Program-made: the position numbers and the translations under genes
Part shown: piece by piece, positions 40,335 through 49,666 of the stretch
How positions within the stretch are numbered: position 1 is the stretch's first letter
Layout: each line of letters begins with the position of its first letter
From: Opitutia bacterium
Lineage (GTDB): Bacteria > Verrucomicrobiota > Verrucomicrobiia > Opitutales > Opitutaceae
Length of the DNA: 64,000 nucleotides
Assembly (NCBI GenBank): GCA_016217595.1
Contig: JACRHS010000005.1
Location: 232,888-296,887 of the forward strand
Reading direction: 5' to 3'
Notes under the pieces: model-generated
What the model saw: only the letters and a program-made list of their open reading frames with translations
Database searches by the model: none
What the model was told of the DNA's origin: nothing

Positions 40335-41404
40335 AGGAGGCTCCTGATCGTTAACAGCGCGCCGGTCAGCAGGAGGGTGAACAGCGACGTGGGGATAAGG
40401 ATTTTCCAGGACAAGTTGAGCAGGCCGTAAAACTGGGTGCGCGGGAACGTCCAGCGGATCCAGATCACGACGAAGATCAGCGCGTACATCTTCGCGAAGA
40501 AGAATCCAACACCAAGCAACGATCCCAAGGCACCCCAGGAGGCGGGCACCGTGCCGATGGGGCTTTGCCAGCCGCCGAGGAACAGCACCGTGGCCATCGA
40601 GCAGCCGACGACGATGTTGGCATACTCGCCCATGAAGAAGAGGCCCCAGCTAAACCCGGCGTACTCGGTGAACGCGCCGGCGATGAGCTCGCTCTCGGCC
40701 TCGGCCATGTCGAATGGCGCGCGGTTGGTCTCAGCGAGCATGCAGATGAAAAAGATCACGAACGTCACCGGCACGAGCGGGTTGGTCATCGTCCATACGC
40801 CGCGGAAGACATTCCAGTTCCAGAAACCGCCGGCCTGTTGCGTCACGACTTCCTGCAGGTTGAGCGTGCCGGTGATCATCATCATGGTGACGACCACGAG
40901 CAGCATGGGGATTTCGTAGGCGACGTTCTGCGAGACGATGCGCGCGGCGGAGATGACGGCGTACTTGTTGCGCGAGGCCCAGCCGCCGAGCATGATCGCG
41001 AAGACGTTGATCGAGCCGAAGGAGAACACCATCAGGAGGCCGACGTCGATGTTGCGACCGACGAGGGGCATGCCCATGACGGTGTCGCCAAACGGAATCG
41101 TCACGAGGCACATGAGCGCCGGCGCGAGCACCATCGCGGGCGCGATGCGGAAGAGCAGGCCGTCGGTGCCGGGCGGCACGATGGTCTGCTTGGAGATGAG
41201 TTTCAGGCCGTCGGCGATCGGTTGCAGGATGCCCCACGGGCCGACCTCGACCGGACCGGGGCGGCGTTGGAACCAGCCCGCGCCCTTGCGCTCGGCGAGG
41301 ACGAGATAGGCGGCGTTGAGGCCGACAAAGGCCAGGATCGCCACCAGATAAATGACGAGCCGGAGAATGGCCAAAACAGGCTCGGACGTGAGAAATTCGA
41401 TCAT
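40331..41404 (-). CDS. nuoH: NADH-quinone oxidoreductase-like subunit H
   Basis: This 357-residue membrane subunit forms the quinone-binding chamber with NuoB and NuoD. Diagnostic segments are LAERKGAGWFQRRPGPVEVG (residues about 33-52), GGWASRNKYAVISAAR, and MLAETNRAPFDMAEAESELI with EYAGFSWG. These acidic residues of the E-channel are all kept. It lies 15 bases after nuoD and overlaps nuoI by four bases. Confidence 0.96.
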   Translation of the reverse strand: MIEFLTSEPVLAILRLVIYLVAILAFVGLNAAYLVLAERKGAGWFQRRPGPVEVGPWGILQPIADGLKLISKQTIVPPGTDGLLFRIAPAMVLAPALMCLVTIPFGDTVMGMPLVGRNIDVGLLMVFSFGSINVFAIMLGGWASRNKYAVISAARIVSQNVAYEIPMLLVVVTMMMITGTLNLQEVVTQQAGGFWNWNVFRGVWTMTNPLVPVTFVIFFICMLAETNRAPFDMAEAESELIAGAFTEYAGFSWGLFFMGEYANIVVGCSMATVLFLGGWQSPIGTVPASWGALGSLLGVGFFFAKMYALIFVVIWIRWTFPRTQFYGLLNLSWKILIPTSLFTLLLTGALLTIRSLL

Positions 41405-41419
41405 CGCGGGAAAGGGCGG

Positions 41420-42565
41420 TTAACGGTCGATGTCGGGGATCACGAGATCGAGGCTCCCCAGCAGCGCCAGGGCGTCGGGCAAAATCATCCCGCGGCTGGC
41501 CTCCTCGAAGGGGCTGAGGTTGGAGAAACACGGCGTGCGCAACTTCAGCCGGTAAGCCGAGTCCTTGCCGTCGCTCACGAGGCGGATCATGAAGCGCCCG
41601 CGGCCGGCTTCGACTGCGTAGCAGTAATCGCCGGCGGGCAGCTTGAGCACACGCGGGAGTTTGCCGAGGATCGGGCCCTCGGGAATCTTCGCGAGCGCCT
41701 GCTCGATGATGCGCAGGCTCTGCTCCATTTCGTCCATGCGGACGAGGTAGCGCGCCATCGAATCGCCCTGCGGATAACACGGGATCTCGAAATCGAACTG
41801 CGAGTAAATCGAGTACGGCTCGGCGCGGCGGACATCGTAGGGCACGCCCGCGCCGCGGAGCACGGGGCCGGTGGCGCCGTAGCGGCGGCACATCTCGGCA
41901 TCCATGATGCCGATGCCTTCAAGACGTTTCCGGAGGATGATGTTTCCGGTCACAAGCTTCCGGTACATCTTCAGGCGCTCGCGCATGTACGGGACAAACT
42001 CGCGGGTGCCGCTGAGGAAGAAGTCGTCGACGTCGTTGCACACGCCGCCGAAGCGGTGGTAGCAGTACGTGAGCCGCGCGCCGCAGATGTGCTCGAACAG
42101 ATCGAGGATCTTTTCGCGGTCTTCAAAGGCGTAAAGGATCGGCGTGAACCCGCCCAGATCCATGACGAACGCGCCCCACCCCACCAGGTGGCTGGAGATG
42201 CGTTGGAGCTCGCCGGTGATGACGCGGATGTACTCGGCGCGCAACGGCACCTCGATCTTGGCCGCGCGCTCGACCACGCCGACGAACGCCTGCGTGTAGT
42301 GCATGGCCGCGAGGTAATCGATGCGGCTGGTGTTGGGCAGGAACTTCGCGTACATGCGGTTCTCACCCATCTTTTCATGCATCCGGTGGATGTAGCCGAT
42401 GACCGGCTCGGCGCGCGTGATCCACTCGCCGTCCATCTCCATGAGGATGCGGAGCACGCCGTGGGCGGCCGGGTGTTGCGGCCCGAGATTCAGGATGAAC
42501 GTCTCGTCGGGCGGCGCCTGGATGCTGCCACCGCCGGTGTACTTGATTTCTTTGAGGGCGCTCAC
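41420..42565 (-). CDS. nuoD: NADH-quinone oxidoreductase-like subunit D
   Basis: This 381-residue homologue of [NiFe] hydrogenase large subunits builds the quinone site. It has LNLGPQHPAAHGVLR near residue 25, the quinone-proximal histidine and HRMHEKMGENR. The metal-binding cysteine pairs of hydrogenases are absent and the protein ends LVIPDIDR. This clearly sets it apart from the EchE protein encoded at 48.6-49.7 kb. Its ATG overlaps the nuoC stop. Confidence 0.96.
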   Translation of the reverse strand: MSALKEIKYTGGGSIQAPPDETFILNLGPQHPAAHGVLRILMEMDGEWITRAEPVIGYIHRMHEKMGENRMYAKFLPNTSRIDYLAAMHYTQAFVGVVERAAKIEVPLRAEYIRVITGELQRISSHLVGWGAFVMDLGGFTPILYAFEDREKILDLFEHICGARLTYCYHRFGGVCNDVDDFFLSGTREFVPYMRERLKMYRKLVTGNIILRKRLEGIGIMDAEMCRRYGATGPVLRGAGVPYDVRRAEPYSIYSQFDFEIPCYPQGDSMARYLVRMDEMEQSLRIIEQALAKIPEGPILGKLPRVLKLPAGDYCYAVEAGRGRFMIRLVSDGKDSAYRLKLRTPCFSNLSPFEEASRGMILPDALALLGSLDLVIPDIDR

Positions 42566-43029
42566 GGCTTGTAATCCTTTTTCAGCGGGTGGTAGTCGGC
42601 GTCCTCGGGCAACAGGAACGGCGGCGACAGCTTCGGGTGGCCGGCAAAGCGGATGCCGAAGAAATCGTGCGTCTCACGCTCGTGCCAGTTGGCCCCGGGG
42701 AAAACGGCGGAGACCGTGGGCACCTCGGGGTTGTCGCGGGGCACGCGCACGCGCACGGCGACGCGGATATTGACCGCGAAATGCATGTAATCGTAGACGA
42801 CTTCCATCTGCCCCTGCGCGAGCCAGTCGACGCCGGTCACCGTATCGAGCGAGAAGCCGTGGCGGTCGAGCAATTGCGCGGCGGGCACGACTTGGGCGGG
42901 TGTGACGGTGACGTCGAGATTGATGCCGCGGAGGGCGAAATCCACGACCTGCACCGGCGACGCCGCGCCGGCATCCGGCGCGAGCAGGGCGGTGAAATCC
43001 TGGGTGAGTTGCTCGAGGGAAGGTTTCAT
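42562..43029 (-). CDS. nuoC: NADH-quinone oxidoreductase-like subunit C
   Basis: This 155-residue peripheral subunit supports the NuoD-NuoB-NuoI arm. The family signature is the region [20 protein letters not shown] with the conserved Trp-x-Glu-Arg-Glu pattern, ending in [14 protein letters not shown]. NuoC and NuoD are separate, not fused as in E. coli. I chose ATG 43029, which overlaps the nuoB stop (ATGA). Confidence 0.95.
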   Translation of the reverse strand: MKPSLEQLTQDFTALLAPDAGAASPVQVVDFALRGINLDVTVTPAQVVPAAQLLDRHGFSLDTVTGVDWLAQGQMEVVYDYMHFAVNIRVAVRVRVPRDNPEVPTVSAVFPGANWHERETHDFFGIRFAGHPKLSPPFLLPEDADYHPLKKDYKP

Positions 43030-43574
43030 TCTTTCAGCTTGGCGACCGGGAAGCGCCGTTTGCCGGTGAGTTTTTCCTCCAGCTTCAAAATTCCCTCGAT
43101 CAGCGCCTCGGGGCGCGGCGGGCAACCCGGCACGTACACATCGACCGGGAAGATTTTATCGACGCCCTCGACCACGGCATACTGGCCCGGGTATACGAAC
43201 GGACCGCCGGAGATGGCGCAGTTGCCCATCGCGATCACCCACTTTGGCTCCAGCATCTGGTCGTAGAGCGTCTTGATCGCCGGCACCATTTTCTTGTTCA
43301 CCGTACCGGCGACAATCATCACGTCGGCCTGCCGCGGCGATGGGCGGAACACCTCGGCACCGAAACGCGAGAGGTCGAAGCGCGACATGCCCGCGGCCAT
43401 CATCTCGATGGCGCAACAGGCGAGGCCGAAGGTCAGCGGCCAGAGCGAATTGGCGCGGCAGAGTTGCAGCAGATCGTCGAGCTGGGCGAATTGGACGATT
43501 TGCGAGCATTCGGCCGGAATCTCACCGCCGGCGGGCGGAGGGGGCGTGGGCGGGTTTACCGGCGGTTGTTCCAT
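43026..43574 (-). CDS. nuoB: NADH-quinone oxidoreductase-like subunit B
   Basis: This 182-residue subunit carries the terminal [4Fe-4S] cluster N2, ligated by the tandem Cys53-Cys54 with Cys119 and Cys151 ([27 protein letters not shown]). The tandem pair is a complex I hallmark and differs from the Cys-x2-Cys of EchC in the second operon. A Pro-rich N-terminus precedes the core. ATG 43574 lies within the end of nuoA, a 19-base overlap. Confidence 0.96.
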   Translation of the reverse strand: MEQPPVNPPTPPPPAGGEIPAECSQIVQFAQLDDLLQLCRANSLWPLTFGLACCAIEMMAAGMSRFDLSRFGAEVFRPSPRQADVMIVAGTVNKKMVPAIKTLYDQMLEPKWVIAMGNCAISGGPFVYPGQYAVVEGVDKIFPVDVYVPGCPPRPEALIEGILKLEEKLTGKRRFPVAKLKE

Positions 43575-43945
43575 GTGAAGACTCCTTTCTTCCAAGCGTA
43601 CACGATCACGAGGGAGAGAATGCCCACGAAGATGGTCAGCTCCGCGAAATCGCGCAGGGCAAACTTCCGGGCGTAAACCAAAGCCACCGGCACCAGGTAG
43701 AGCACATCGACGGCGAAAGCCACAAACACCAGCGCGTAAAGGTAATACACCGCGGTGTAACGGATCCACGCGTCGCCGATCGGGTCCATGCCGCACTCGA
43801 TGAACTGGCCGGTCTTCTCAATCGTCTGGCGGGTGCGCGTCGGCGACAGCAGGTACACGAGAATGAACGGCACCGCGGCGAACCCGAGGCCACCGAGGAA
43901 GAAAACAAAAACGTAGATAAGATCGCCGGCGAGGACGTCGTTCAT
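43556..43945 (-). CDS. nuoA: NADH-quinone oxidoreductase-like subunit A
   Basis: This 129-residue membrane subunit has three helices and the NuoA signature YECG-like [16 protein letters not shown], followed by [19 protein letters not shown] with the conserved acidic residue. It opens the complex I operon; 275 bases without a gene precede it, which should hold the promoter. No regulatory motif stood out there. Confidence 0.95.
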   Translation of the reverse strand: MNDVLAGDLIYVFVFFLGGLGFAAVPFILVYLLSPTRTRQTIEKTGQFIECGMDPIGDAWIRYTAVYYLYALVFVAFAVDVLYLVPVALVYARKFALRDFAELTIFVGILSLVIVYAWKKGVFTWNNRR

Positions 43946-44220
43946 GGATTAGGAAGCGCTCGGCCCGCGCCGCGCAGACCGGAAGACAAAGTGAATGGAA
44001 AAAAGCACCGAGAACAAGGGCCCATATTGGCCGAACTGAGCAAATCGGCAGCGCACGCATTGGCGAGCTTTCCGCATTAATTGAGATATTCGCGCCGCAG
44101 CCATTACACAGACTTATCGGCCGTTTTCCCTCGATAAATCTGACTATTGCCCTCCGGCGTTCGTGCGAAGAATCCGCCGGACCTAATAAGCACGTAAATC
44201 GCGGATCAGCCGCGGTATCT

Positions 44221-45102
44221 TCAGTGATAGCGCGCGCTGCGTCCGAGGTAATCGAGCATCCAGATTTCTTTCCACACGCGGTAGCGACCCTCGTGGGTGA
44301 TCTTGCCCTGCTCTTCACGCTCGGCGTGCGGCACGAGAAAACCGAGTTCGGTGTTGAGCCGGTCGAGTTCGGCCTGGGTGGTGTTGATGTCGAGCAAAGG
44401 CTCGGACGGAATCGGCACGGGCTCCCCCCCCTGCTGCTGCATCCGCGCACGATGTTGTGCGACCAGCTTCGGCAATGACCGCCGCCACGGACTGCGTTGC
44501 AGATGCCAGTCTTCCGGATAAAACCCGCCAAACGGAATGTGCAGGTTGTCGGTCACGAATCGCCGGCCGTCAGCCGTCAACGAGGTGACCACATAGCACG
44601 TCGCCAACACACCACCGGGCTGGGGCAAAAACATGATCTGGATGCGCAACTTAGCCTCGACGTCCTGATAAACGGAAACCCGCAGAAAAATGTCGCCGCC
44701 GATCTCGGCGCGCAACGCCTGCACTTGTTTAAAATTCTGGTTGCGCAACCAGGTACGGACTTTGAGCAAACTCGGATGCGTGGGCCATTCATCGCCATTC
44801 TGGTTGACCGTGTAGCGCGGAAACAGCGGCAACGGACTGAGGCTCAAGGCGGAGATGGCCATCCAGTTGTAGAGTGTCTCCACCAGAAACCAGATGAGGA
44901 AAAAGAGCGCAACCAGCGCCCAAAACGGACGCTCGATCAGCTGGAAATCGCGGCAGACATAGGCCGCGCCAAAGGCGAAAACCAGCCAGCGCAACCAGCG
45001 GTTGATGATGGCCAGCACGGGCGAACCTTTGCGCTGGTTAATTTGAAACAGCACCAGCGACACGATCATCGCCACGAGCAGCGGATATGCAGGATCGATC
45101 AT
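44221..45102 (-). CDS. Membrane protein of unknown function
   Basis: This 293-residue protein has three N-terminal membrane helices (about 5-20, 35-50 and 60-80). A soluble domain of about 200 residues follows, with mixed alpha/beta character (FLRVSVYQDVEAKLRIQIMF, HIPFGGFYPEDW). The last part has a charged region with Tyr/Trp-rich ending. I recognise no family. It is between dnaN and the complex I operon on the same strand, 97 bases after dnaN. Confidence 0.65.
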   Translation of the reverse strand: MIDPAYPLLVAMIVSLVLFQINQRKGSPVLAIINRWLRWLVFAFGAAYVCRDFQLIERPFWALVALFFLIWFLVETLYNWMAISALSLSPLPLFPRYTVNQNGDEWPTHPSLLKVRTWLRNQNFKQVQALRAEIGGDIFLRVSVYQDVEAKLRIQIMFLPQPGGVLATCYVVTSLTADGRRFVTDNLHIPFGGFYPEDWHLQRSPWRRSLPKLVAQHRARMQQQGGEPVPIPSEPLLDINTTQAELDRLNTELGFLVPHAEREEQGKITHEGRYRVWKEIWMLDYLGRSARYH

Positions 45103-45199
45103 GAATGCACAAGGTGACGTGGAGCCGCCACCCGTCGTTGCAGTTGCGTAACAAACTTTAGAATTTGCACCAAGCCTGCCGCCATCAGTTTCCGGCGCT

Positions 45200-46324
45200 T
45201 TAGCTCAGCCGCACCGGCATGATGACGCAGACGAAGTTTTCCAACGTCTTGAACACGCCGGGGCTAACTTCGTCCTTCAGCTCGAAGAAGACCTCGTCCT
45301 TGGTGAGTGCTTTGAGCGGATCGAGAATGAACGCGGGATTAAAGGCCACTTGCAGATCCGGTCCGCTGTAGTTGATGGCCATCGATTCGTGCGCCTCGCC
45401 GAAGTCGGGACTCTGGGCGGTCACTTCCAGCAGATTGCTGGTGACTTTGAGTTTCACCGAGTTGGATTTCTCCGAGCAAACGAGCGCGGCGCGGTGGATG
45501 CAGTGTTGCAGGAGTTCGCGCTCCAATTTGATGCGTTGGTGCGTCTCCTTCGGAATGACTTGCTGGTAATTCGGATAATTGCCTTCGACGACCTTCGAGT
45601 AGAGATAGATCGAATCGATGAGGCCGCTGGTGTCCTTGTTGGACGCGATCTGGAAAGCGCATTTCCGGTCGCTGAAGTTGATCTTCACCTTCTCGCCCTT
45701 GTCGAGCAGGTGGGACAACTCGGCAACCGTCTTGGCCGGCAAAATGATGGAGCCCGCGCTTTCCGCCGGCACTTCCATTTCCTTCGCCATGAGCGCGAGA
45801 CGGCGACCATCGGTGGCCACCACGGAGAGCTTGCCGTCGCGGAAATTGAAATAAACGCCGTTGAGGATGTAACGCGTTTCGTCAGTCGACTGCGCGTAAG
45901 CCACGCTGCGCAGCATCGCCGCCAGCTCGCTTTGCTCCAACGTGTAGGCTTTCTCGTCACCAAACTCCGGCAGCGGCGGGAATTCTTCCTTGCCGATGCC
46001 CATGATGCGGAAAGTGGAACCGCCCGAGGTGAGTTTTACCTGGTGATTCGGCGAACCGTCGACCGCGACGTCGACGTTGGGCAATTCGCGAACGATGCTG
46101 GCGAGACGTTTGACCGGCAGGGTGACGGAACCCGACTCTTTGACCTCAGCCTTGATTTTGCAGCGGATGCCGAGGTCGAGATTGGTGGTCGTGAGCGAAA
46201 TCTGGTCCTTCTCCGCCTCGATGAGAACGTTGCTCAAGATGGGCATCGTGGCCTTGGAGCCGACGACGTTGAGCACTTGAGCGAGGCCGTTGGCGAAATG
46301 GTCGCGGTTGATCTTGAATTTCAT
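45200..46324 (-). CDS. dnaN: DNA polymerase III beta sliding clamp
   Basis: This 374-residue clamp forms a head-to-tail dimer ring that tethers polymerase III to DNA. Typical features are [21 protein letters not shown] at the start (cited as its first 20 residues [20 protein letters not shown]), [13 protein letters not shown] near 145, [11 protein letters not shown], and the C-terminal [10 protein letters not shown]. The length matches the family. No dnaA, recF or gyr gene is adjacent, so the usual dnaA-dnaN origin arrangement is not seen in this window. Confidence 0.97.
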   Translation of the reverse strand: MKFKINRDHFANGLAQVLNVVGSKATMPILSNVLIEAEKDQISLTTTNLDLGIRCKIKAEVKESGSVTLPVKRLASIVRELPNVDVAVDGSPNHQVKLTSGGSTFRIMGIGKEEFPPLPEFGDEKAYTLEQSELAAMLRSVAYAQSTDETRYILNGVYFNFRDGKLSVVATDGRRLALMAKEMEVPAESAGSIILPAKTVAELSHLLDKGEKVKINFSDRKCAFQIASNKDTSGLIDSIYLYSKVVEGNYPNYQQVIPKETHQRIKLERELLQHCIHRAALVCSEKSNSVKLKVTSNLLEVTAQSPDFGEAHESMAINYSGPDLQVAFNPAFILDPLKALTKDEVFFELKDEVSPGVFKTLENFVCVIMPVRLS

Positions 46325-46552
46325 CGGTGGTGGGGCGCTGAGTTTTCCTGAGAAGCTAACAAATGGTAAAGAGGAATAGGTTCAATAAGGAATTAAAGCA
46401 GTAGTATTATGGGCTGCGAAAAAGACCAGTAACCGGCAAGTTTTCGAGGGAAAAAAGGCGTACGGCGCTTGTGAAGAAGTCACAGGAAGGCGTCGAGAAA
46501 AGCATGGGTTATTCGCAGGCGCGAAGTTGTTGGTCGTAGATTGCAGGGTTGC

Positions 46553-47461
46553 TCACAACGAATTCGCAGGACGATTTGCCGGGTGCGATTGCGGTGGGCG
46601 CCGGAGATGACGCACCAGACCAAAAAAGATGTAGCCGAGGCAAATGCAGAGCAGGCCAATTTCTTTGAAAAAGAAAAGTAATGCGAAGAAGACCAGCACC
46701 GCGGCGAAGGTGCGGAATTGGGTGCGGGTTTGCAGATCCACGTTTTTGCCGCTGGGGTAGCGGATGGTGCTCATCATCAGGATGGCGATGAGCAGCATCA
46801 GAAATGGCAGCACGAGAGCGAAGCGGTTGAGCGATTTCGCAGTGTCGGCGAAGTGCAGAAGAAAAAGCACCATGGCGGCGACAGTGCCGGCGGCTGCGGG
46901 TACGGGCAGGCCTACAAAATCTTTACTGATCTCTTTGTGGCTGCGGTGCAGCAATGGATTGGTGATGACGTTGAAGCGCGCCAGCCGCATGGCGGCGCAC
47001 AACAGGTAGATAAAACCAACGATCCATCCGATCACGCGAAACCAAGGAATCCCCTGGCTCGGCGAGAGGATCAAGAAACACATCATCAACGAAGGCGCGA
47101 TGCCGAAGGAAATCACATCGGCGAGGGAATCGAATTCAGCGCCAAACAACGATTCGCGGCCGCCGAGCCGCGCGAGTCGTCCATCTAACGAATCGCAGAC
47201 TGCCGCGGCAAAAATCAAATAGACCGCCCACCGGTAGTAATCCGCCACGGTGAGACCTTGGTACATCTGGGTGACCGCCGTTTCCGCCAGCCGCGCCTGG
47301 ATGCAACAAATCACCGCCATGAACCCGCAGAACAGGTTCAACGCGGTCATGAAATTGGGCAGAAAATAGATCCGGCTGGCCTGGGTGACGCTGTAGGGAT
47401 CCTCGCGATTTTCTAAATCGGAGCGCCCTGAACCAGAATGCGGTGACGCGTGGTGAGCCAT
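46553..47461 (-). CDS. pssA: CDP-diacylglycerol-serine O-phosphatidyltransferase
   Basis: This 302-residue membrane enzyme makes phosphatidylserine from CDP-diacylglycerol and serine. The CDP-alcohol phosphotransferase motif is complete: DGRLAR then eight residues, G, AEF, D, SLA, D. The N-terminal membrane segment YFLPNFMTALNLFCGF and later VGLPVPAAAG are typical of the pssA type. I chose ATG 47461; an in-frame extension upstream runs across the RelE-like gene. The gene starts 19 bases after that stop, so the two may be co-transcribed. Confidence 0.92.
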   Translation of the reverse strand: MAHHASPHSGSGRSDLENREDPYSVTQASRIYFLPNFMTALNLFCGFMAVICCIQARLAETAVTQMYQGLTVADYYRWAVYLIFAAAVCDSLDGRLARLGGRESLFGAEFDSLADVISFGIAPSLMMCFLILSPSQGIPWFRVIGWIVGFIYLLCAAMRLARFNVITNPLLHRSHKEISKDFVGLPVPAAAGTVAAMVLFLLHFADTAKSLNRFALVLPFLMLLIAILMMSTIRYPSGKNVDLQTRTQFRTFAAVLVFFALLFFFKEIGLLCICLGYIFFGLVRHLRRPPQSHPANRPANSL

Positions 47462-47480
47462 GACGAAAAAAAGCCGGCGC

Positions 47481-47831
47481 TTATTTGGTAAGAGACTCGA
47501 GATACTTCCAAAACTTGGAATGTTGCTCGACCAACTGTTGTTCGGAGACGGGCAGCTTGTTGCGCAGCAGGAAGTCCTCAAGGGAATTGCGGTGGAGGAT
47601 ATAGTGCACGTGCAACGTATCGGTCTGGATCTGGAAATAAAAGCGGTAGTCGCCAGCGCGCAGCCGGTAAAATTCTTTGCCGCTGCGGGAAAACCGGCCG
47701 AGCGGCTCGCGCGGATGCGCCAAATCCGCGGCCTTGAGCGAACTGAGCGGCTCAAGCGCAGAGAGTTGGGCCAGGGTATCGAGCTTATTCAGCTCGTGCA
47801 TCGACTGTTCGGAGAAAGTGACTTGATACAT
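47481..47831 (-). CDS. RelE/ParE-superfamily-like protein without visible antitoxin
   Basis: This 116-residue protein starts MYQVTFSEQSMHELNKLD and carries a RelE-type core, FYRLRAGDYRFYFQIQTDTL, followed by HVHYILHRN and a helical C-terminus longer than in classical toxins. RelE-like toxins cleave ribosome-bound mRNA, but no antitoxin gene lies on either side. The gene instead sits directly upstream of pssA. It may be a domesticated, non-toxic relative. ATG 47831 gives the usual family N-terminus. Confidence 0.72.
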   Translation of the reverse strand: MYQVTFSEQSMHELNKLDTLAQLSALEPLSSLKAADLAHPREPLGRFSRSGKEFYRLRAGDYRFYFQIQTDTLHVHYILHRNSLEDFLLRNKLPVSEQQLVEQHSKFWKYLESLTK

Positions 47832-48001
47832 GGTGGCGATCCGCGTCGGACATTCAGGTTGAGCGCGGCGGCCGCGCATCAGCATGAATGCGCTTTTCTA
47901 TCTGCACAGCAGCTGCCCACGGCAACGTTAATCCTCAACCCACCGGCACCGCGGGTTTGACGGCACGGGGCGGCGATCCGAGGCTGCGGGTCGTTCGCCG
48001 G

Positions 48002-48175
48002 ATGAAAAAACCCACCCAGGAAGAGCGTCACCGCATGTGTACGCGCAAACGCCGTTATCGCAGCGAAGGCGATGCGCTCGATGCTGCGCTTCTCGTCGGG
48101 AACACTCGCGGCAAGGCCTATCTCTGCCCCATCTGCCGGTGCTGGCACCTCACCACGGCGGGCGGCAGGTCCTGA
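48002..48175 (+). CDS. Small zinc-finger-like protein
   Basis: This 57-residue basic protein begins MKKPTQEERHRMCTRKRRY. It has a Cys-rich end with Cys42, Cys45, Cys47 and His49 in YLCPICRCWHLTT; Cys13 may be the fourth ligand. The pattern matches short hypothetical zinc-binding proteins common in bacteria, perhaps nucleic-acid-binding. It converges on echF, 16 bases away. A longer frame from 47888 is possible, but its extra 38 residues have no family character. Confidence 0.65.
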   Translation: MKKPTQEERHRMCTRKRRYRSEGDALDAALLVGNTRGKAYLCPICRCWHLTTAGGRS

Positions 48176-48191
48176 TGGCCGTTGCGGGTGT

Positions 48192-48581
48192 TCAGCCCGC
48201 GGGGACCGGGGCCGGCGCGGCGGCGGGCGCTTTGGGGGCGGGCATTTCGCCTTGGTAAATCTCGCGGTCTTTGGTCACCGCGGGCGAGCCATGCGAAGTC
48301 GAGAGCGCGAGGCTGTCCTTCGGGCACGCTTCGACGCAGTAGCCGCAACTGATGCAACGCAGCCGGTCGATGGCCCATTTCTTCTGGTGCCGGTTGACGC
48401 CGATCGCGCCCGTGGGGCACTTCTTCCGGCACACGCTGCAATAAACGCAGGTGTCTTTGTTGAAGGTCAACAGGCCGCGGGAGCCGGGGATGATCACGCG
48501 CGGGGCGAACGGATATGGATTCGTCGCCGGTTTTGAGATGGCCCACTTGAGGGCCATTTGGGTCATGCGAAAGTATGCCAT
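48192..48581 (-). CDS. echF: Ech-type hydrogenase ferredoxin-like subunit (NuoI-like)
   Basis: This 129-residue protein has two [4Fe-4S] motifs: Cys45-x2-Cys48-x2-Cys51-x3-Cys55 and Cys76-x2-Cys79-x2-Cys82-x3-Cys86. It should pass electrons from reduced ferredoxin to the EchC cluster at the inner face of the membrane. A Pro/Ala tail (from about residue 113) ends it, as in the NuoI of the other operon. It is the last gene of the operon; one base separates it from the echE stop. Confidence 0.9.
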   Translation of the reverse strand: MAYFRMTQMALKWAISKPATNPYPFAPRVIIPGSRGLLTFNKDTCVYCSVCRKKCPTGAIGVNRHQKKWAIDRLRCISCGYCVEACPKDSLALSTSHGSPAVTKDREIYQGEMPAPKAPAAAPAPVPAG

Positions 48582-48582
48582 A

Positions 48583-49659
48583 TCACCTTTCTGTGCAGCT
48601 GATGCAGGGATCGATGGTGAGCACGAGGATCGGCACGTCGGCCAGATCGCAACCCGGGAGCAGTTTCACCAGCGCCGGGATGTTGGCGAAGGTGGGTGTG
48701 CGCACGCGGAAGCGCTGGAGGTTTTTCGTGCCGTTGGCCTTCACGTAGTACACGACCTCGCCGCGCGGCTGCTCGGTGCGGGCGGCAAACTCGCCGTTGG
48801 GATTGCCGGTGACTTTGACCTCGATCTCGCCGGTCGGAAGCCTGGCCGCGGCCTGGCGGATGAGATCGACCGATTGGAACAACTCGCCGCAGCGCACGGC
48901 GCACCGCGCGAAGGAATCGCCCTCGGGCCGCGTGATGGGCTGGAACGTCAGCTCGCCGAACGCCGCGTAGCCGAGCTGGCGCATGTCCTGCGTGAGGCCG
49001 CTGGCCCGCGCCATCGGGCCGACGCAACCGAGTTGGTACGCGTCGTCCTTCGCGAGCACGCCGACGCCGCAGAGGCGGCGTTTGACCGAATTGTCTTCGA
49101 GGAACACGTCCACGATCTCGCGCATGTCTTTCTCGATGACGGCGAGCTGGGCGAGCAGGCTCTGCATCGCCGCGGTGTCGATGTCGCGGCGCACGCCGCC
49201 GACTTTGCAGGTGCCGAAAATCACGCGGCCGCCGGTGGTGGCCTCGATGATGTTGAGCACCTTCTCGCGCACGCGCCACGAGTGCATGAACAGGCTCTCG
49301 AAACCGAAACCGTCGGCGAGCAGACCGAGCCAGAGCAAGTGACTGTGCAGCCGCGAGAGCTCGCCCCAGATGGTGCGCAGGTAGTGCGCCCGCGGCGGCA
49401 CGGCGACGCCCATGATCTGCTCGACGGCCTGGCAGTAGGTTTGCCCGTGGATGAAACTGCAGATGCCGCAGACGCGCTCGGCGACGAAGACGAACTCGTG
49501 AAAATCTTTTTTCTCCACGAGCTTTTCGAGCCCGCGGTGGACGAAGCCGATCTTGGGGATCGCTTCGACGACCTTCTCGTCCTCGACGACGAGATCGAGC
49601 ATGATGGGCTCGGGCAGAACCGGGTGTTGCGGACCAAAGGGAATGACGGTGCGGGCCAT
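48583..49659 (-). CDS. echE: Group 4 [NiFe]-hydrogenase large subunit, no C-terminal maturation peptide
   Basis: This 358-residue catalytic subunit of an Ech-like membrane-bound hydrogenase has both nickel-binding motifs: RVCGICSFIHG with Cys64 and Cys67, and DPCISC with Cys352 and Cys355. Both pairs being intact argues for a true hydrogenase and against a NuoD-type or cysteine-free relative. Translation stops after Thr-Glu-Arg, three residues beyond the final cysteine. There is thus no peptide for an endoprotease to remove, as reported for some Ech and CooH proteins. No hyp maturation gene is in the window. Confidence 0.92.
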   Translation of the reverse strand: MARTVIPFGPQHPVLPEPIMLDLVVEDEKVVEAIPKIGFVHRGLEKLVEKKDFHEFVFVAERVCGICSFIHGQTYCQAVEQIMGVAVPPRAHYLRTIWGELSRLHSHLLWLGLLADGFGFESLFMHSWRVREKVLNIIEATTGGRVIFGTCKVGGVRRDIDTAAMQSLLAQLAVIEKDMREIVDVFLEDNSVKRRLCGVGVLAKDDAYQLGCVGPMARASGLTQDMRQLGYAAFGELTFQPITRPEGDSFARCAVRCGELFQSVDLIRQAAARLPTGEIEVKVTGNPNGEFAARTEQPRGEVVYYVKANGTKNLQRFRVRTPTFANIPALVKLLPGCDLADVPILVLTIDPCISCTER

Positions 49660-49666
49660 GGCGGTA

